DNA from: an uncultured Panacagrimonas sp.
Lineage (GTDB): Bacteria; Pseudomonadota; Gammaproteobacteria; Nevskiales; Nevskiaceae
DNA: 14,455 nucleotides
Direction: 5' to 3'
Assembly (NCBI GenBank): GCA_946481265.1
Contig: CAMLNE010000067.1
Span: forward strand, 1 to 14,455
The translations under genes were made by a program, and so were the position numbers. Positions 1 to 6,683 of this stretch are shown piece after piece; positions within the stretch are counted from its first letter, which is position 1; each line of letters opens with the position of its first letter. The notes under the pieces are model-generated. The model did not search any database. It saw only the letters and a program-made list of their open reading frames with translations, and was not told the origin of the DNA.

Positions 1-515
1 AGCTCGTCAAAGGCCAGGTCGTTGGGCAGGGGCGGCGTGACGCCGGTGCTCGTCGTGCATTCGGCCTGCGGGCCGTCGGTCGGCAGGCAGGGATTGAGGT
101 CCGGGATCGGCGGGCTGTAGGACGTCTGCACGCCGGTATCCAGATCCAGGCGATACGGCCCGATCTGGTTGTTGAGCACGTACAGCCGGCCCTGGCCGTC
201 GAAGGCGATGCAGGAATTGGCGTGCTCGGCGCCGAGCACGATCTCGCCCTGCGTCAGGAACGTGCGCGTGAGCGCGCCGCTGCTCGCGTTGAACTCCCAC
301 ACGCGCGAGGCCTGGTTGTTGATCAGGGTGCCGAGGGTGGCCGGACCGGCGACGTAGACCCGGTCGCCCTTCACGGCGATGCCTTCCGGGAAGCCGGGCG
401 CCGGCACCTGCGCGAGCACGCTGACATCGCCGAACTGCGCGGCGCGTACGGTCAGGGCGAGGCCGAGGAACGCGCCGGCGAGGAGCAGGTGGGCGGCGAG
501 ACGGGCGATGCGCAT
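1..515 (-). CDS. Secreted SMP-30/NHL-type beta-propeller protein, C-terminus cut off
   Basis: The reading frame starts at an ATG (513-515 on the complement) and stays open to the window edge, giving 171 residues with the C-terminus missing. A GGAGAGA ribosome binding site lies five bases before the start. Residues 1-25 form a signal peptide (positive MRIAR, then a hydrophobic stretch, then VRAA), so the product is probably periplasmic or secreted. The mature part shows propeller-like repeats: GFPEGIAVKGDRVYVAG (41-57), SCIAFDGQGRLYVLN (101-115) and the start of another (NDLAFDE, 165-171). This pattern is typical of SMP-30/gluconolactonase-like and NHL-repeat proteins. Cysteines at 102, 143 and 153 could form disulfides outside the cytoplasm. 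No catalytic residues can be judged from the fragment, so substrate and function are unknown. The fold class is fairly sure; an enzymatic role is not. Confidence 0.75.
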   Translation of the reverse strand, partial: MRIARLAAHLLLAGAFLGLALTVRAAQFGDVSVLAQVPAPGFPEGIAVKGDRVYVAGPATLGTLINNQASRVWEFNASSGALTRTFLTQGEIVLGAEHANSCIAFDGQGRLYVLNNQIGPYRLDLDTGVQTSYSPPIPDLNPCLPTDGPQAECTTSTGVTPPLPNDLAFDE

Positions 516-600
516 GGGACTCTCTCCAGGTGGTCTGCGGCCGCGCCGCGTCGAGGTGCGGATCACCGTAGGCCCGCGCGGTGTCGACGTGACTTCCGAT

Positions 601-631
601 TCCTGAAATCGGGTGTCGGCGCATTTCAGGA
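601..631. repeat. Perfect 9-bp inverted repeat upstream of the propeller gene
   Basis: TCCTGAAAT (601-609) is repeated as its exact reverse complement ATTTCAGGA (623-631) with 13 bases between. The arm centres are about 22 bp apart, close to two helical turns. The site lies 86-116 bp upstream of the minus-strand start at 515, so it could be an operator. A second, overlapping hairpin is possible (CCGATT 596-601 with AATCGG 607-612). No regulator is identified. Confidence 0.4.
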
Positions 632-681
632 CCCGCAGGGAGCCCGTCCGTCACATGACAGCCCGGCGAGGTGACATCGCG

Positions 682-715
682 AAAAAAGTCGCTGCGTTCC
701 GCGGCCCTTCAGCGA
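682..715 (-). terminator. Probable intrinsic terminator behind the histidine phosphatase gene
   Basis: Read on the minus strand, TCGCTG (715-710) pairs with CAGCGA (694-689) around a 15-base loop that contains CCGCGG. It is followed by CTTTTTT (688-682). It sits about 65 bases after the stop of the minus-strand phosphatase gene, the expected place for a terminator. The six-pair stem is short, so strength is uncertain. Confidence 0.5.
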
Positions 716-779
716 AGCGTCACGGCGCATGGCCGCCCTGGGCACGCGGCCGAAGACGCGCCCCGCGCCGGGGTGCGCC

Positions 780-1451
780 TCAGATCCGGGTCAGCAGCCC
801 CTCGGGCAGGAAGCTCGCGACATTGAAGCTGACCAGCGACGGCGCCCTGCCCTGCGTGAAGACCAGTTCGGTCAGCGAGCCGTTGTAGAGCGCGTGCATC
901 AGCGGTGCGAGCTGCGTGTCCGCCAGGCCCAGCACCTCGACCACCACCGCGGCGATCACCCCGGCGGAGGTCACCGCCAGCACCGCTTCGCCCGGCGCGG
1001 CGGCGGCGGTGGCACGCGCGAGCCAGCCGTTCACGGTGGCGCGGAAGGCATCCACGCGCGGCACCCCCTCGATGTCCACCTGCCCCAGCGTCCAGGCATT
1101 GATCTCCTGCGCGTAGTAGCGCGCCGCCTCCTTGCCGCGCACCGCGCCTTCGCCGCGCAGCTTCACCCCGCGGCGCTCGGCCGAGGCCAGGATCTGCTGA
1201 CCCTCGCCGAACTCGTCGAGCGCGGGCTCGGCGGCGACCTGCCAGTCGAGACCCGGCGCCTCGCAGGCATGGCGGGCGGTCAGCCGGTGGCGGTCGCGCG
1301 GGCCGACCCACACGCGGTCGAAGCGGCGGGCGCGTTCCAGCCAGTGCGCACCGACGATCAGCGCCTGTTCGCGGCCGCGCTCGGACAGCGCGTCGTAGCG
1401 GTCGGCACCGAAGGAGGCCTGGCCGTGTCGCAGCAGGGTGAGGGTGCTCAT
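780..1451 (-). CDS. Histidine phosphatase (phosphoglycerate mutase-like) family protein
   Basis: This 223-residue cytoplasmic protein begins MSTLTLLRHGQASFG, the RHG signature of the histidine phosphatase superfamily; H9 is the expected phospho-accepting histidine, next to R8. R58 in the segment GPRDRHRLTA fits the second phosphate-binding arginine, and E80 in LDEFGEG is a candidate proton donor. The segment that usually carries the second catalytic histidine reads VLAVTSAGVIAA (157-168), with serine 162 at that place. I recall a TSGG-type version of this segment in a proteobacterial subgroup. The start was chosen because the RHG motif normally lies within ten residues of the N-terminus; reading on to 1538 adds 29 residues of low-complexity sequence. 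No clear ribosome binding site is visible. The gene is divergent from the tlpA-like gene. The substrate (sugar phosphate, phosphoprotein or other) cannot be told. Confidence 0.85.
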   Translation of the reverse strand: MSTLTLLRHGQASFGADRYDALSERGREQALIVGAHWLERARRFDRVWVGPRDRHRLTARHACEAPGLDWQVAAEPALDEFGEGQQILASAERRGVKLRGEGAVRGKEAARYYAQEINAWTLGQVDIEGVPRVDAFRATVNGWLARATAAAAPGEAVLAVTSAGVIAAVVVEVLGLADTQLAPLMHALYNGSLTELVFTQGRAPSLVSFNVASFLPEGLLTRI

Positions 1452-1516
1452 CGGCGCAGGGTCTGGATTGGATGCAGCGGCATCGTGGACATGTCCTTCA
1501 AGGGCGGCGGCGCGGT

Positions 1517-1556
1517 CTTTCCGGAAAGCGGCGCGCACGTTAGGTTTCGGATCCGA
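1517..1556. promoter_or_regulatory. Two perfect palindromes in a divergent upstream region
   Basis: CTTTCCGGAAAG (1517-1528) and TCGGATCCGA (1547-1556) are both perfect palindromes. They lie in the 128-bp gap between the divergent phosphatase and thioredoxin genes, where shared operators are common. This is a position-based inference; neither matches a binding site I can name. Confidence 0.3.
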
Positions 1557-1579
1557 TTTTCGCCACCTTCGCCCGATTG

Positions 1580-2170
1580 ATGCGACTTCCCGTCCTGCTT
1601 GCCTGCCGCCTGCTCGGCGCCCTGCTGATCGCGCAGCCGCTCACGACGTCCGCGCAGACGCCGGCGAAGACCGAACTGCTGGCCTTCGGGGCAGAGGCGC
1701 CCGAGATCGCCGGGCTGGTGCTCAGCGGCGCACCCGGCGTGCGGCTGTCACAGTTCCGCGGACGGGTGGTGGCGGTGGATTTCTGGGCAACCTGGTGCAC
1801 GCCCTGCCTGCTGTCGATCCCCGAACTCGACCGCGTGCGCAACGAACTGGCGGAAGAAGGCTACGGCGACCGCTTCGAAATCGTCAGCGTGAATGTCGAC
1901 GAGGACATTCCCAAGGCGCGTCGTTTCCTCGAGCTGCACCCGGTGGGCTACCCGGTGATCGGTGATCCGCTGGGCATTGCCATGAAGCGCTACGGCCCGT
2001 GGAAGCTGCCGGCGACCTTCCTGCTCGCGCCCAACGGCAAGGTGCACATGATCTGGCTGGGCTATGCGGACTACTTCCCGCGCGACATCAAGCGGCTCGC
2101 GCTGGAGCTGCTGGAACAGACCGACAGCGGGAAAGCGGGACCGCACAAAACGGGGTCAGATTCCAATTGA
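1580..2170 (+). CDS. TlpA/ResA-like periplasmic thiol-disulfide oxidoreductase
   Basis: A 196-residue thioredoxin-fold protein with a signal peptide (about 1-25, MRLPVLLACRLLGALLIAQ, probable cut near TTSA-Q), so it should act in the periplasm. The redox-active motif is W72-C-T-P-C76 inside VAVDFWATWCTPCLLSIPEL, followed by IVSVNVDED and the cis-proline segment WKLPATFLL; all are hallmarks of the AhpC/TSA-Redoxin TlpA/ResA group. Members of this group reduce disulfides, for example in apocytochrome c maturation, but no ccm genes lie nearby and the partner is unknown. The ATG at 1580 follows an in-frame TTG at 1577 and is preferred. The last nine codons (HKTGSDSN and stop) lie inside a repeat-like motif, GGGGTCAGATTCCAATT, so the tail may have been acquired. 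It converges on fabH. Confidence 0.87.
   Translation: MRLPVLLACRLLGALLIAQPLTTSAQTPAKTELLAFGAEAPEIAGLVLSGAPGVRLSQFRGRVVAVDFWATWCTPCLLSIPELDRVRNELAEEGYGDRFEIVSVNVDEDIPKARRFLELHPVGYPVIGDPLGIAMKRYGPWKLPATFLLAPNGKVHMIWLGYADYFPRDIKRLALELLEQTDSGKAGPHKTGSDSN
2147..2168 (+). repeat. Dispersed repeat-like motif at the gene end
   Basis: Four A residues and a C, then GGGGTCAGATTCCAATT. From memory, close variants of this string are scattered through proteobacterial genomes, often next to IS200-like REP-associated transposase genes. Here it overlaps the last codons of the thioredoxin gene, and no transposase is present. Only one copy is in the window, so its repeat status is not shown by this sequence alone. 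Confidence 0.4.
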
Positions 2171-2191
2171 CGGCGACGCCGGCCGGGCCTC

Positions 2192-2240
2192 TCGACCGGT
2201 CCCCGGTTGATCGGAATGCGATCCCGCCGGCTGCGCCGGC
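2192..2240. terminator. Tandem hairpins between convergent tlpA-like and fabH genes
   Basis: Two hairpins fill the 74-bp convergent gap. The first pairs TCGACCGG (2192-2199) with CCGGTTGA (2203-2210), eight pairs including one G-T. The second pairs GCCGGC (2226-2231) with GCCGGC (2235-2240) around TGC and is followed by TTTCC. There is no long T-tract on either strand, so bidirectional termination is plausible but weakly supported. They could also belong to a REP-like repeat. Confidence 0.35.
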
Positions 2241-2244
2241 TTTC

Positions 2245-3204
2245 CTACCAGCGCAGCAGCGCCGACCCCCAGGTCATCCCGCCGCCGACCGCTTCGAGCA
2301 TCACCAGGTGGCCGGGCTGGATGCGGCCATCGCGCACCGCCAGGTCCAGCGCCAGCGGCACCGAGGCGGCGGAGGTATTGCCCTGGTGTTCGAGCGTGGT
2401 GACCACGCGCTCCGGCGGCAGGCCCAGCTTCTGGGCGGTGGCCTGGATGATGCGGATGTTGGCCTGGTGCGGCACCAGCCAGTCGATGTCGCTGCCGGTG
2501 ATGCCGTTGTGCTCCAGGGTCTCGCGGCAGACCTGGTCGAGCGCGCGTACGGCGAAGCGGAACACCGCCTGCCCGTCCATCTTCACGAAGGGATGACCCT
2601 GCTGTTCGCCGCCATGCACCTGCCCCGGCACGCACAGGATGTCGCCCTGGTCGCCCTCGGCATGCAGGTGGGTGGACAGGATGCCGGGCTTGTCGGAAGG
2701 GCGGAGCACGACCGCGCCGGCCCCGTCGCCGAACAGCACGCAGGTGCGCCGGTCATTCCAGTCGAGCAGGCGGGAGAACACCTCGGCGCCGACCACCAGC
2801 GCGCACTTGTGCTGGCCGCTGGCGACGAACTTGTCCGCAACCGCCAGGGCGTAGACGAAGCCGGTGCAGACCGCCTGCACGTCGAAGGCAGCGCCCCTCC
2901 TGATGCCGAGCTTGCGCTGCAGGATGCAGGCGGTCGACGGGAAGACGATGTCCGGCGTGGTGGTGGCCACCACGATCAGATCGATGTCCGCCGCCGTGAC
3001 GCCGGCCATCTCCATCGCCCGGAGCGAGGCGTGCATGGCCAGGTCCGAGGTCTGCTCGCCGGTCGCGGCCACCCGGCGGCTGCGGATGCCGGTGCGCTGG
3101 AAGATCCATTCATCCGAGGTCTCGATGCGGGTTTCGAGATCCTGGTTGGTGACGACGCGGTCCGGCAGGTAGCTGCCGACGCCGACGATGCGCGAATAAC
3201 TCAT
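2245..3204 (-). CDS. fabH: Beta-ketoacyl-ACP synthase III (FabH)
   Basis: A 319-residue thiolase-fold condensing enzyme. FabH joins acetyl-CoA (or another acyl-CoA) to malonyl-ACP and so starts type II fatty acid synthesis in the cytoplasm. The triad is complete: C113 in [10 protein letters not shown]246 in VPHQANIRI and N276 in [10 protein letters not shown]. The N-terminal [13 protein letters not shown] and the segment [14 protein letters not shown] (31-44) are typical, as is the glycine-rich end [16 protein letters not shown]. Length matches the family (about 317-330). The ATG at 3204 gives the usual start just before the first strand; only a distant AGGA precedes it. The gene is not in the common plsX-fabH-fabD cluster, so it may be a second copy or a specialised KAS III with different acyl specificity; OleC-type or signalling roles cannot be excluded. 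Confidence 0.93.
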   Translation of the reverse strand: MSYSRIVGVGSYLPDRVVTNQDLETRIETSDEWIFQRTGIRSRRVAATGEQTSDLAMHASLRAMEMAGVTAADIDLIVVATTTPDIVFPSTACILQRKLGIRRGAAFDVQAVCTGFVYALAVADKFVASGQHKCALVVGAEVFSRLLDWNDRRTCVLFGDGAGAVVLRPSDKPGILSTHLHAEGDQGDILCVPGQVHGGEQQGHPFVKMDGQAVFRFAVRALDQVCRETLEHNGITGSDIDWLVPHQANIRIIQATAQKLGLPPERVVTTLEHQGNTSAASVPLALDLAVRDGRIQPGHLVMLEAVGGGMTWGSALLRW

Positions 3205-3253
3205 GGGTGCGGCAGTCCTGGCCTACCAAGGGGAAGAGGGGCGTACGGCGCAT

Positions 3254-3285
3254 AGTGTCGGACATCCGGCCACCTTCCGGACACT
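3254..3285. repeat. Inverted repeat in the fabH-pilB divergent region
   Basis: AGTGTC (3254-3259) is matched by GACACT (3280-3285), with a nested TCCGG (3265-3269) and CCGGA (3277-3281) that competes with it. The site is about 50-80 bp upstream of the fabH start on the minus strand, a place where an operator or an attenuating hairpin would fit. The role is not established. Confidence 0.3.
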
Positions 3286-3382
3286 GCCGGCGCGAAGATC
3301 CGGGTTCCGGCCGCATCTGCGCGGCGCGCACCCCGGCCCTGCGCGCAGACCGGACCTGGCGGATCGTGGCCGCCGCCGGAGG

Positions 3383-3404
3383 GGGCGGGACCGGATTCCC
3401 GCCC
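3383..3404. repeat. Strong hairpin upstream of pilB
   Basis: GGGCGGGA (3383-3390) pairs perfectly with TCCCGCCC (3397-3404) around the six-base loop CCGGAT. It lies in the 285-bp divergent fabH-pilB region, which otherwise shows no gene. It is followed on the plus strand only by TTGCG, so it is a poor terminator. It may be an operator or a leader hairpin for the pilus genes. Confidence 0.4.
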
Positions 3405-3427
3405 TTGCGCGATCCGGGCGCGATGCA

Positions 3428-3435
3428 AAGGAAGG
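3428..3435 (+). promoter_or_regulatory. Shine-Dalgarno-like AAGGAAGG for an alternative pilB TTG start
   Basis: AAGGAAGG ends six bases before an in-frame TTG at 3442, which would add 16 residues to PilB. The ATG at 3490 has no visible ribosome binding site but gives the more usual family length. The two starts cannot be separated from the sequence alone. Confidence 0.3.
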
Positions 3436-3489
3436 CCGGTTTTGGCGTACTCTCAGGCCGACTTTTCGAACCGCACGCGCGTCGCATCG

Positions 3490-5238
3490 ATGGCCATCAA
3501 CCCGCATAGCACCAGCCCGACGCAGGCTCCGACCATCTTTCTCGGCGGGCTTGCGCGACGACTGGTGGCGGACAACCTCATCACCGAGGAGCAGGCGCGC
3601 GAGATCCAGGCCCGGGCGCTGCGCTCCGGCGTGCCCCTGGTCAGCGCGCTGGTGGAGGGCAAGACCGTCCCCGCCATGCGCCTGGCGGAAGCCGCCAGCC
3701 AGGAGTTCGGCGTGCCACTGCTGGACCTGTCGGCGTTCAATGTCGATACCGCCGTGGTCGGCGAGATCGGCGAGAAGCTGCTGCGCAAGTGCCACGCCCT
3801 GCCGCTGTTCAAGCGCGGGCGCAAGCTGTTCCTGGGCGTTTCGGATCCGACCAACCTGCAGGCGCTGGACGAGATCAAGTTCGCCACCGGCATGACCACC
3901 GAGGCCATCCTGGTCGAGGAGGACAAGCTCGCCAGGGCGATCGAAGGCGCCGCCTCGCAGTTGGAGAGCAACGCGCTCAATCTCGGCGGCGAAGACGAGC
4001 TGGCCGGCCTGGAGATCATCGACACCGACAACGATGCCGGCGCGGAAGTCACCCGCAGTGACGCCGACGACGCGCCGATCGTGAAGTTCGTCAACAAGCT
4101 GATGGTCGACGCCATCAACCAGGGCGCCTCGGACATCCACTTCGAGCCCTACGAGAAGACCTTCCGCATCCGCTACCGGAAGGACGGCGAACTGAAGATC
4201 GTGGCCAACCCGCCCCAGCAGCTCGCCGTGCGCATCGCCGCGCGCGTCAAGGTGATGAGCCGCCTGGACCTGGCCGAGCGCCGCGTGCCGCAGGACGGTC
4301 GCATCAAGCTTCAGGTCTCGCGCACCAAGGCGATCGACTTCCGCGTCAGCACCTGCCCGACGCTGTGGGGCGAGAAGATCGTCTGCCGCATCCTGGATCC
4401 GTCCAGCGCCAAGATGGGCATCGACGCGCTGGGTTACGAGCCCGAACAGAAGGCCGCCTACCTCAGCGCGCTCGACAAGCCGCAGGGCATGATCCTGGTC
4501 ACCGGGCCGACCGGTTCGGGCAAGACCGTGTCGCTCTACACCGGCCTGAACATCCTGAACACCGAGGACATCAATATCTCGACCGCCGAGGACCCGGCGG
4601 AAATCAACCTGCCGGGCGTCAACCAGGTCAACGTCAATCCGCGGGTGGGCCTGACCTTCGCCGCCGCGCTCAAGGCCTTCCTGCGCCAGGATCCGGACGT
4701 GATCATGGTCGGCGAAATCCGCGACCTGGAAACCGCCGAGATCGCGATCAAGGCCGCGCAGACCGGCCATCTGGTGCTGTCGACCCTTCACACCAACGAT
4801 GCGCCCCAAACCATCGTGCGCCTGATGAACATGGGCGTGCCGGCCTACAACCTGGCCTCGACGCTGACCCTGATCATCGCCCAGCGACTGGCGCGCCGCC
4901 TGTGCTCGATGTGCAGGAAACCGGCGGAAATCCCGCGCCCGGAGCTGATCAAGGAGGGCTTCACGCCGGAGGAGGTCGACGCGCCGGGCTTTCGCATCTA
5001 CCGCGCGGTGGGTTGCGACCAGTGCGATCGCGGTTACAAGGGCCGCACCGGCATTTACGAGGTGATGCCGTTCTCCGAGGCCATGGGCCGCGTCATCATG
5101 GAGGGCGGCAGCGCGATGGAGCTGGCCGACCAGGCACGCAAGGAAGGCGTCGACGACCTGCGCACCTCGGCGCTGATGAAGGTCAGGAACGGCGTCATCG
5201 ATCTGCTCGAGGCCAACCGCGTGACGATGGCCGATTGA
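3490..5238 (+). CDS. pilB: Type IV pilus extension ATPase PilB
   Basis: A 582-residue cytoplasmic hexameric ATPase of the GspE/PilB family that powers pilus extension through PilC. An N-terminal GspE/MshEN-type domain (about 18-150) is followed by the ATPase core. This core carries Walker A GPTGSGKT (339-346), Walker B-like VIMVGEIRD (404-412), the His-box GHLVLSTLHTND (426-437), and the zinc-binding tetracysteine C472/C475 and C509/C512 typical of extension rather than retraction ATPases (PilT lacks it). Length fits known PilB proteins (about 565-580). An in-frame TTG at 3442 with a good ribosome binding site would give 598 residues, so the start is open. pilC follows after 91 bp and pilD after that, forming pilBCD. 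No pilin gene is seen next to it, unlike the divergent pilA in Pseudomonas. Confidence 0.95.
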   Translation: MAINPHSTSPTQAPTIFLGGLARRLVADNLITEEQAREIQARALRSGVPLVSALVEGKTVPAMRLAEAASQEFGVPLLDLSAFNVDTAVVGEIGEKLLRKCHALPLFKRGRKLFLGVSDPTNLQALDEIKFATGMTTEAILVEEDKLARAIEGAASQLESNALNLGGEDELAGLEIIDTDNDAGAEVTRSDADDAPIVKFVNKLMVDAINQGASDIHFEPYEKTFRIRYRKDGELKIVANPPQQLAVRIAARVKVMSRLDLAERRVPQDGRIKLQVSRTKAIDFRVSTCPTLWGEKIVCRILDPSSAKMGIDALGYEPEQKAAYLSALDKPQGMILVTGPTGSGKTVSLYTGLNILNTEDINISTAEDPAEINLPGVNQVNVNPRVGLTFAAALKAFLRQDPDVIMVGEIRDLETAEIAIKAAQTGHLVLSTLHTNDAPQTIVRLMNMGVPAYNLASTLTLIIAQRLARRLCSMCRKPAEIPRPELIKEGFTPEEVDAPGFRIYRAVGCDQCDRGYKGRTGIYEVMPFSEAMGRVIMEGGSAMELADQARKEGVDDLRTSALMKVRNGVIDLLEANRVTMAD

Positions 5239-5329
5239 GCTTGGGTGGGGCTTGGTGTAGATGAAGAGCGACAGGAAGATCCGGACGTCCGCAGTCTAGA
5301 AACCCTCTCAAGGGGTCAGGGAACCACGT

Positions 5330-6547
5330 ATGGCGCAGGCAGCCGCAGTCAAGGAATACAACTTCCAGTGGGAGGGCACCGACCGCAAGGGGGCACGCGT
5401 AAAGGGCGTCACCCAAGGCCCCAACGAGAATTCGGTCCGCATGCAGTTGCGGCGGCAGGGCGTCAACCCGATCCGCGTGCGCCGCAACATCGAACTGTTC
5501 AAGACCAAGCGCAAGATCACCAGCTCGGACATCGCCATCTTCAGCCGGCAGCTCGCCACCATGATGGCGGCCGGCGTGCCGCTGGTGCAGTCGCTGGAAA
5601 TCGTCGGCCGCGGGCATGAAAACCCGTCGATGAGCGAACTGATCCTCGGCATCAAGACCAACATCGAGTCGGGCCGCAGCCTGGCCGAATCCCTGGCCCA
5701 GTACCCGCTTCATTTCGACGACCTGTTCGTGCACCTGGTCGATGCCGGCGAGCGCTCCGGCACGCTGGAGACCCTGCTCGACAAGATCGCGACCTACAAG
5801 GAAAAGACCGAGAAGATCAAAAAGAAGGTGAAGAAGGCGCTGGTCTACCCGACCGCGGTCGTCATCGTCGCCTTCATCGTCACCGGCATCATGCTGTACT
5901 TCGTGGTGCCGCAGTTCCAGTCGCTGTTCGAGGGCTTCGGCGCCGACCTGCCGGCGTTCACCAAGATGGTGGTGGCGCTGTCCGACTTCGTGCGCGACTA
6001 CTGGTGGCTGATGCTCGGCATCATCGCCGGCGGCAGCTTCGCCTTCATCTTCTTCAAGAAGCGCTCGCTGAAGATGCGCCGCGCGCTGGATCGCATCGGC
6101 CTGAAGGTGCCCGTGATCGGCGACATCCTCTACAAGTCTGCCGTGGCCCGCTTCGCGCGCACCCTCGCCACCATGTTCGCGGCCGGCGTGCCGCTGGTGG
6201 AGGCGCTGACCTCGGTCGCCAAGGCCTCCGGCAATATCGTCTTCGAGGATGCCGTCATGGTGATGCGCGACCAGGTGTCGTCGGGGCAGCAGCTCCAGCT
6301 CGCCATGCAGCAGTCGAACATCTTCCCCAACATGGCCGTGCAGATGGTGGCCATCGGAGAGGAATCCGGCTCGCTGGACCAGATGTGCGGCAAGGTCGCC
6401 GATTTCTACGAGGACGAGGTCGACAACCTGGTCGACGCGCTCACCAGCCTGCTCGAGCCGATGATCATGGCCGTGCTCGGCGTGCTCGTCGGCGGCCTGG
6501 TGGTGGCGATGTACCTGCCGATCTTCAAGCTCGGGCAGGCGATCTGA
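5330..6547 (+). CDS. pilC: Type IV pilus inner-membrane platform protein PilC
   Basis: A 405-residue inner-membrane protein with two T2SSF domains (about 68-191 and 272-394). They show the paired motifs FSRQLATMMAAGVPLVQSLE (71-90) and FARTLATMFAAGVPLVEAL, the usual internal duplication. Hydrophobic segments lie at about 173-193, 224-242 and 375-395. A basic, lysine-rich stretch (158-169) precedes the first. PilC is the platform on which PilB acts to insert pilin subunits into the growing pilus. The ATG at 5330 is preceded by AGGGA with seven bases of spacing. It sits 91 bp after pilB and 136 bp before pilD; the second gap holds an inverted-repeat element. Length and sequence agree closely with the PilC/GspF family. 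Confidence 0.95.
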   Translation: MAQAAAVKEYNFQWEGTDRKGARVKGVTQGPNENSVRMQLRRQGVNPIRVRRNIELFKTKRKITSSDIAIFSRQLATMMAAGVPLVQSLEIVGRGHENPSMSELILGIKTNIESGRSLAESLAQYPLHFDDLFVHLVDAGERSGTLETLLDKIATYKEKTEKIKKKVKKALVYPTAVVIVAFIVTGIMLYFVVPQFQSLFEGFGADLPAFTKMVVALSDFVRDYWWLMLGIIAGGSFAFIFFKKRSLKMRRALDRIGLKVPVIGDILYKSAVARFARTLATMFAAGVPLVEALTSVAKASGNIVFEDAVMVMRDQVSSGQQLQLAMQQSNIFPNMAVQMVAIGEESGSLDQMCGKVADFYEDEVDNLVDALTSLLEPMIMAVLGVLVGGLVVAMYLPIFKLGQAI

Positions 6548-6569
6548 CGACAATCGGGGGAAGAGGGTC

Positions 6570-6667
6570 TTTGCCACGGATTCCACGGACGGACGCGGAG
6601 TGGTCGTCGCCATCGCACCGAGGCGTCGCTGTCCCGATCCGATGTGTTCCGTGGACTGCGTGGCAAA
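6570..6667. repeat. 98-bp element with terminal inverted repeats between pilC and pilD
   Basis: TTTGCCACG-GAT-TCCACGGA (6570-6589) is mirrored by TCCGTGGA-CTG-CGTGGCAAA (6648-6667): nine pairs, three mismatches, then eight pairs. The left end also has short direct units (CCACGGA, CCACGGA, CGCGGA). From memory, CACGGAT-rich intergenic elements of this kind are dispersed in several proteobacteria, but no second copy lies in this window. It occupies most of the pilC-pilD gap and ends 16 bases before the pilD ATG. As RNA it would fold into a long hairpin just before pilD. Confidence 0.6.
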
Positions 6668-6683
6668 CGACTTTTCCTGATCC

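Noticed and set aside
1452..1538. 29-residue N-terminal extension of the histidine phosphatase
   Set aside because: It would push the RHG motif to residue 37 and would cover the palindrome in the upstream region. The internal ATG at 1451 fits the family.
3223..4809. 528-codon minus-strand open frame opposite pilB
   Set aside because: Antisense shadow of pilB. It runs through the pilB start and the upstream hairpin without features of its own.
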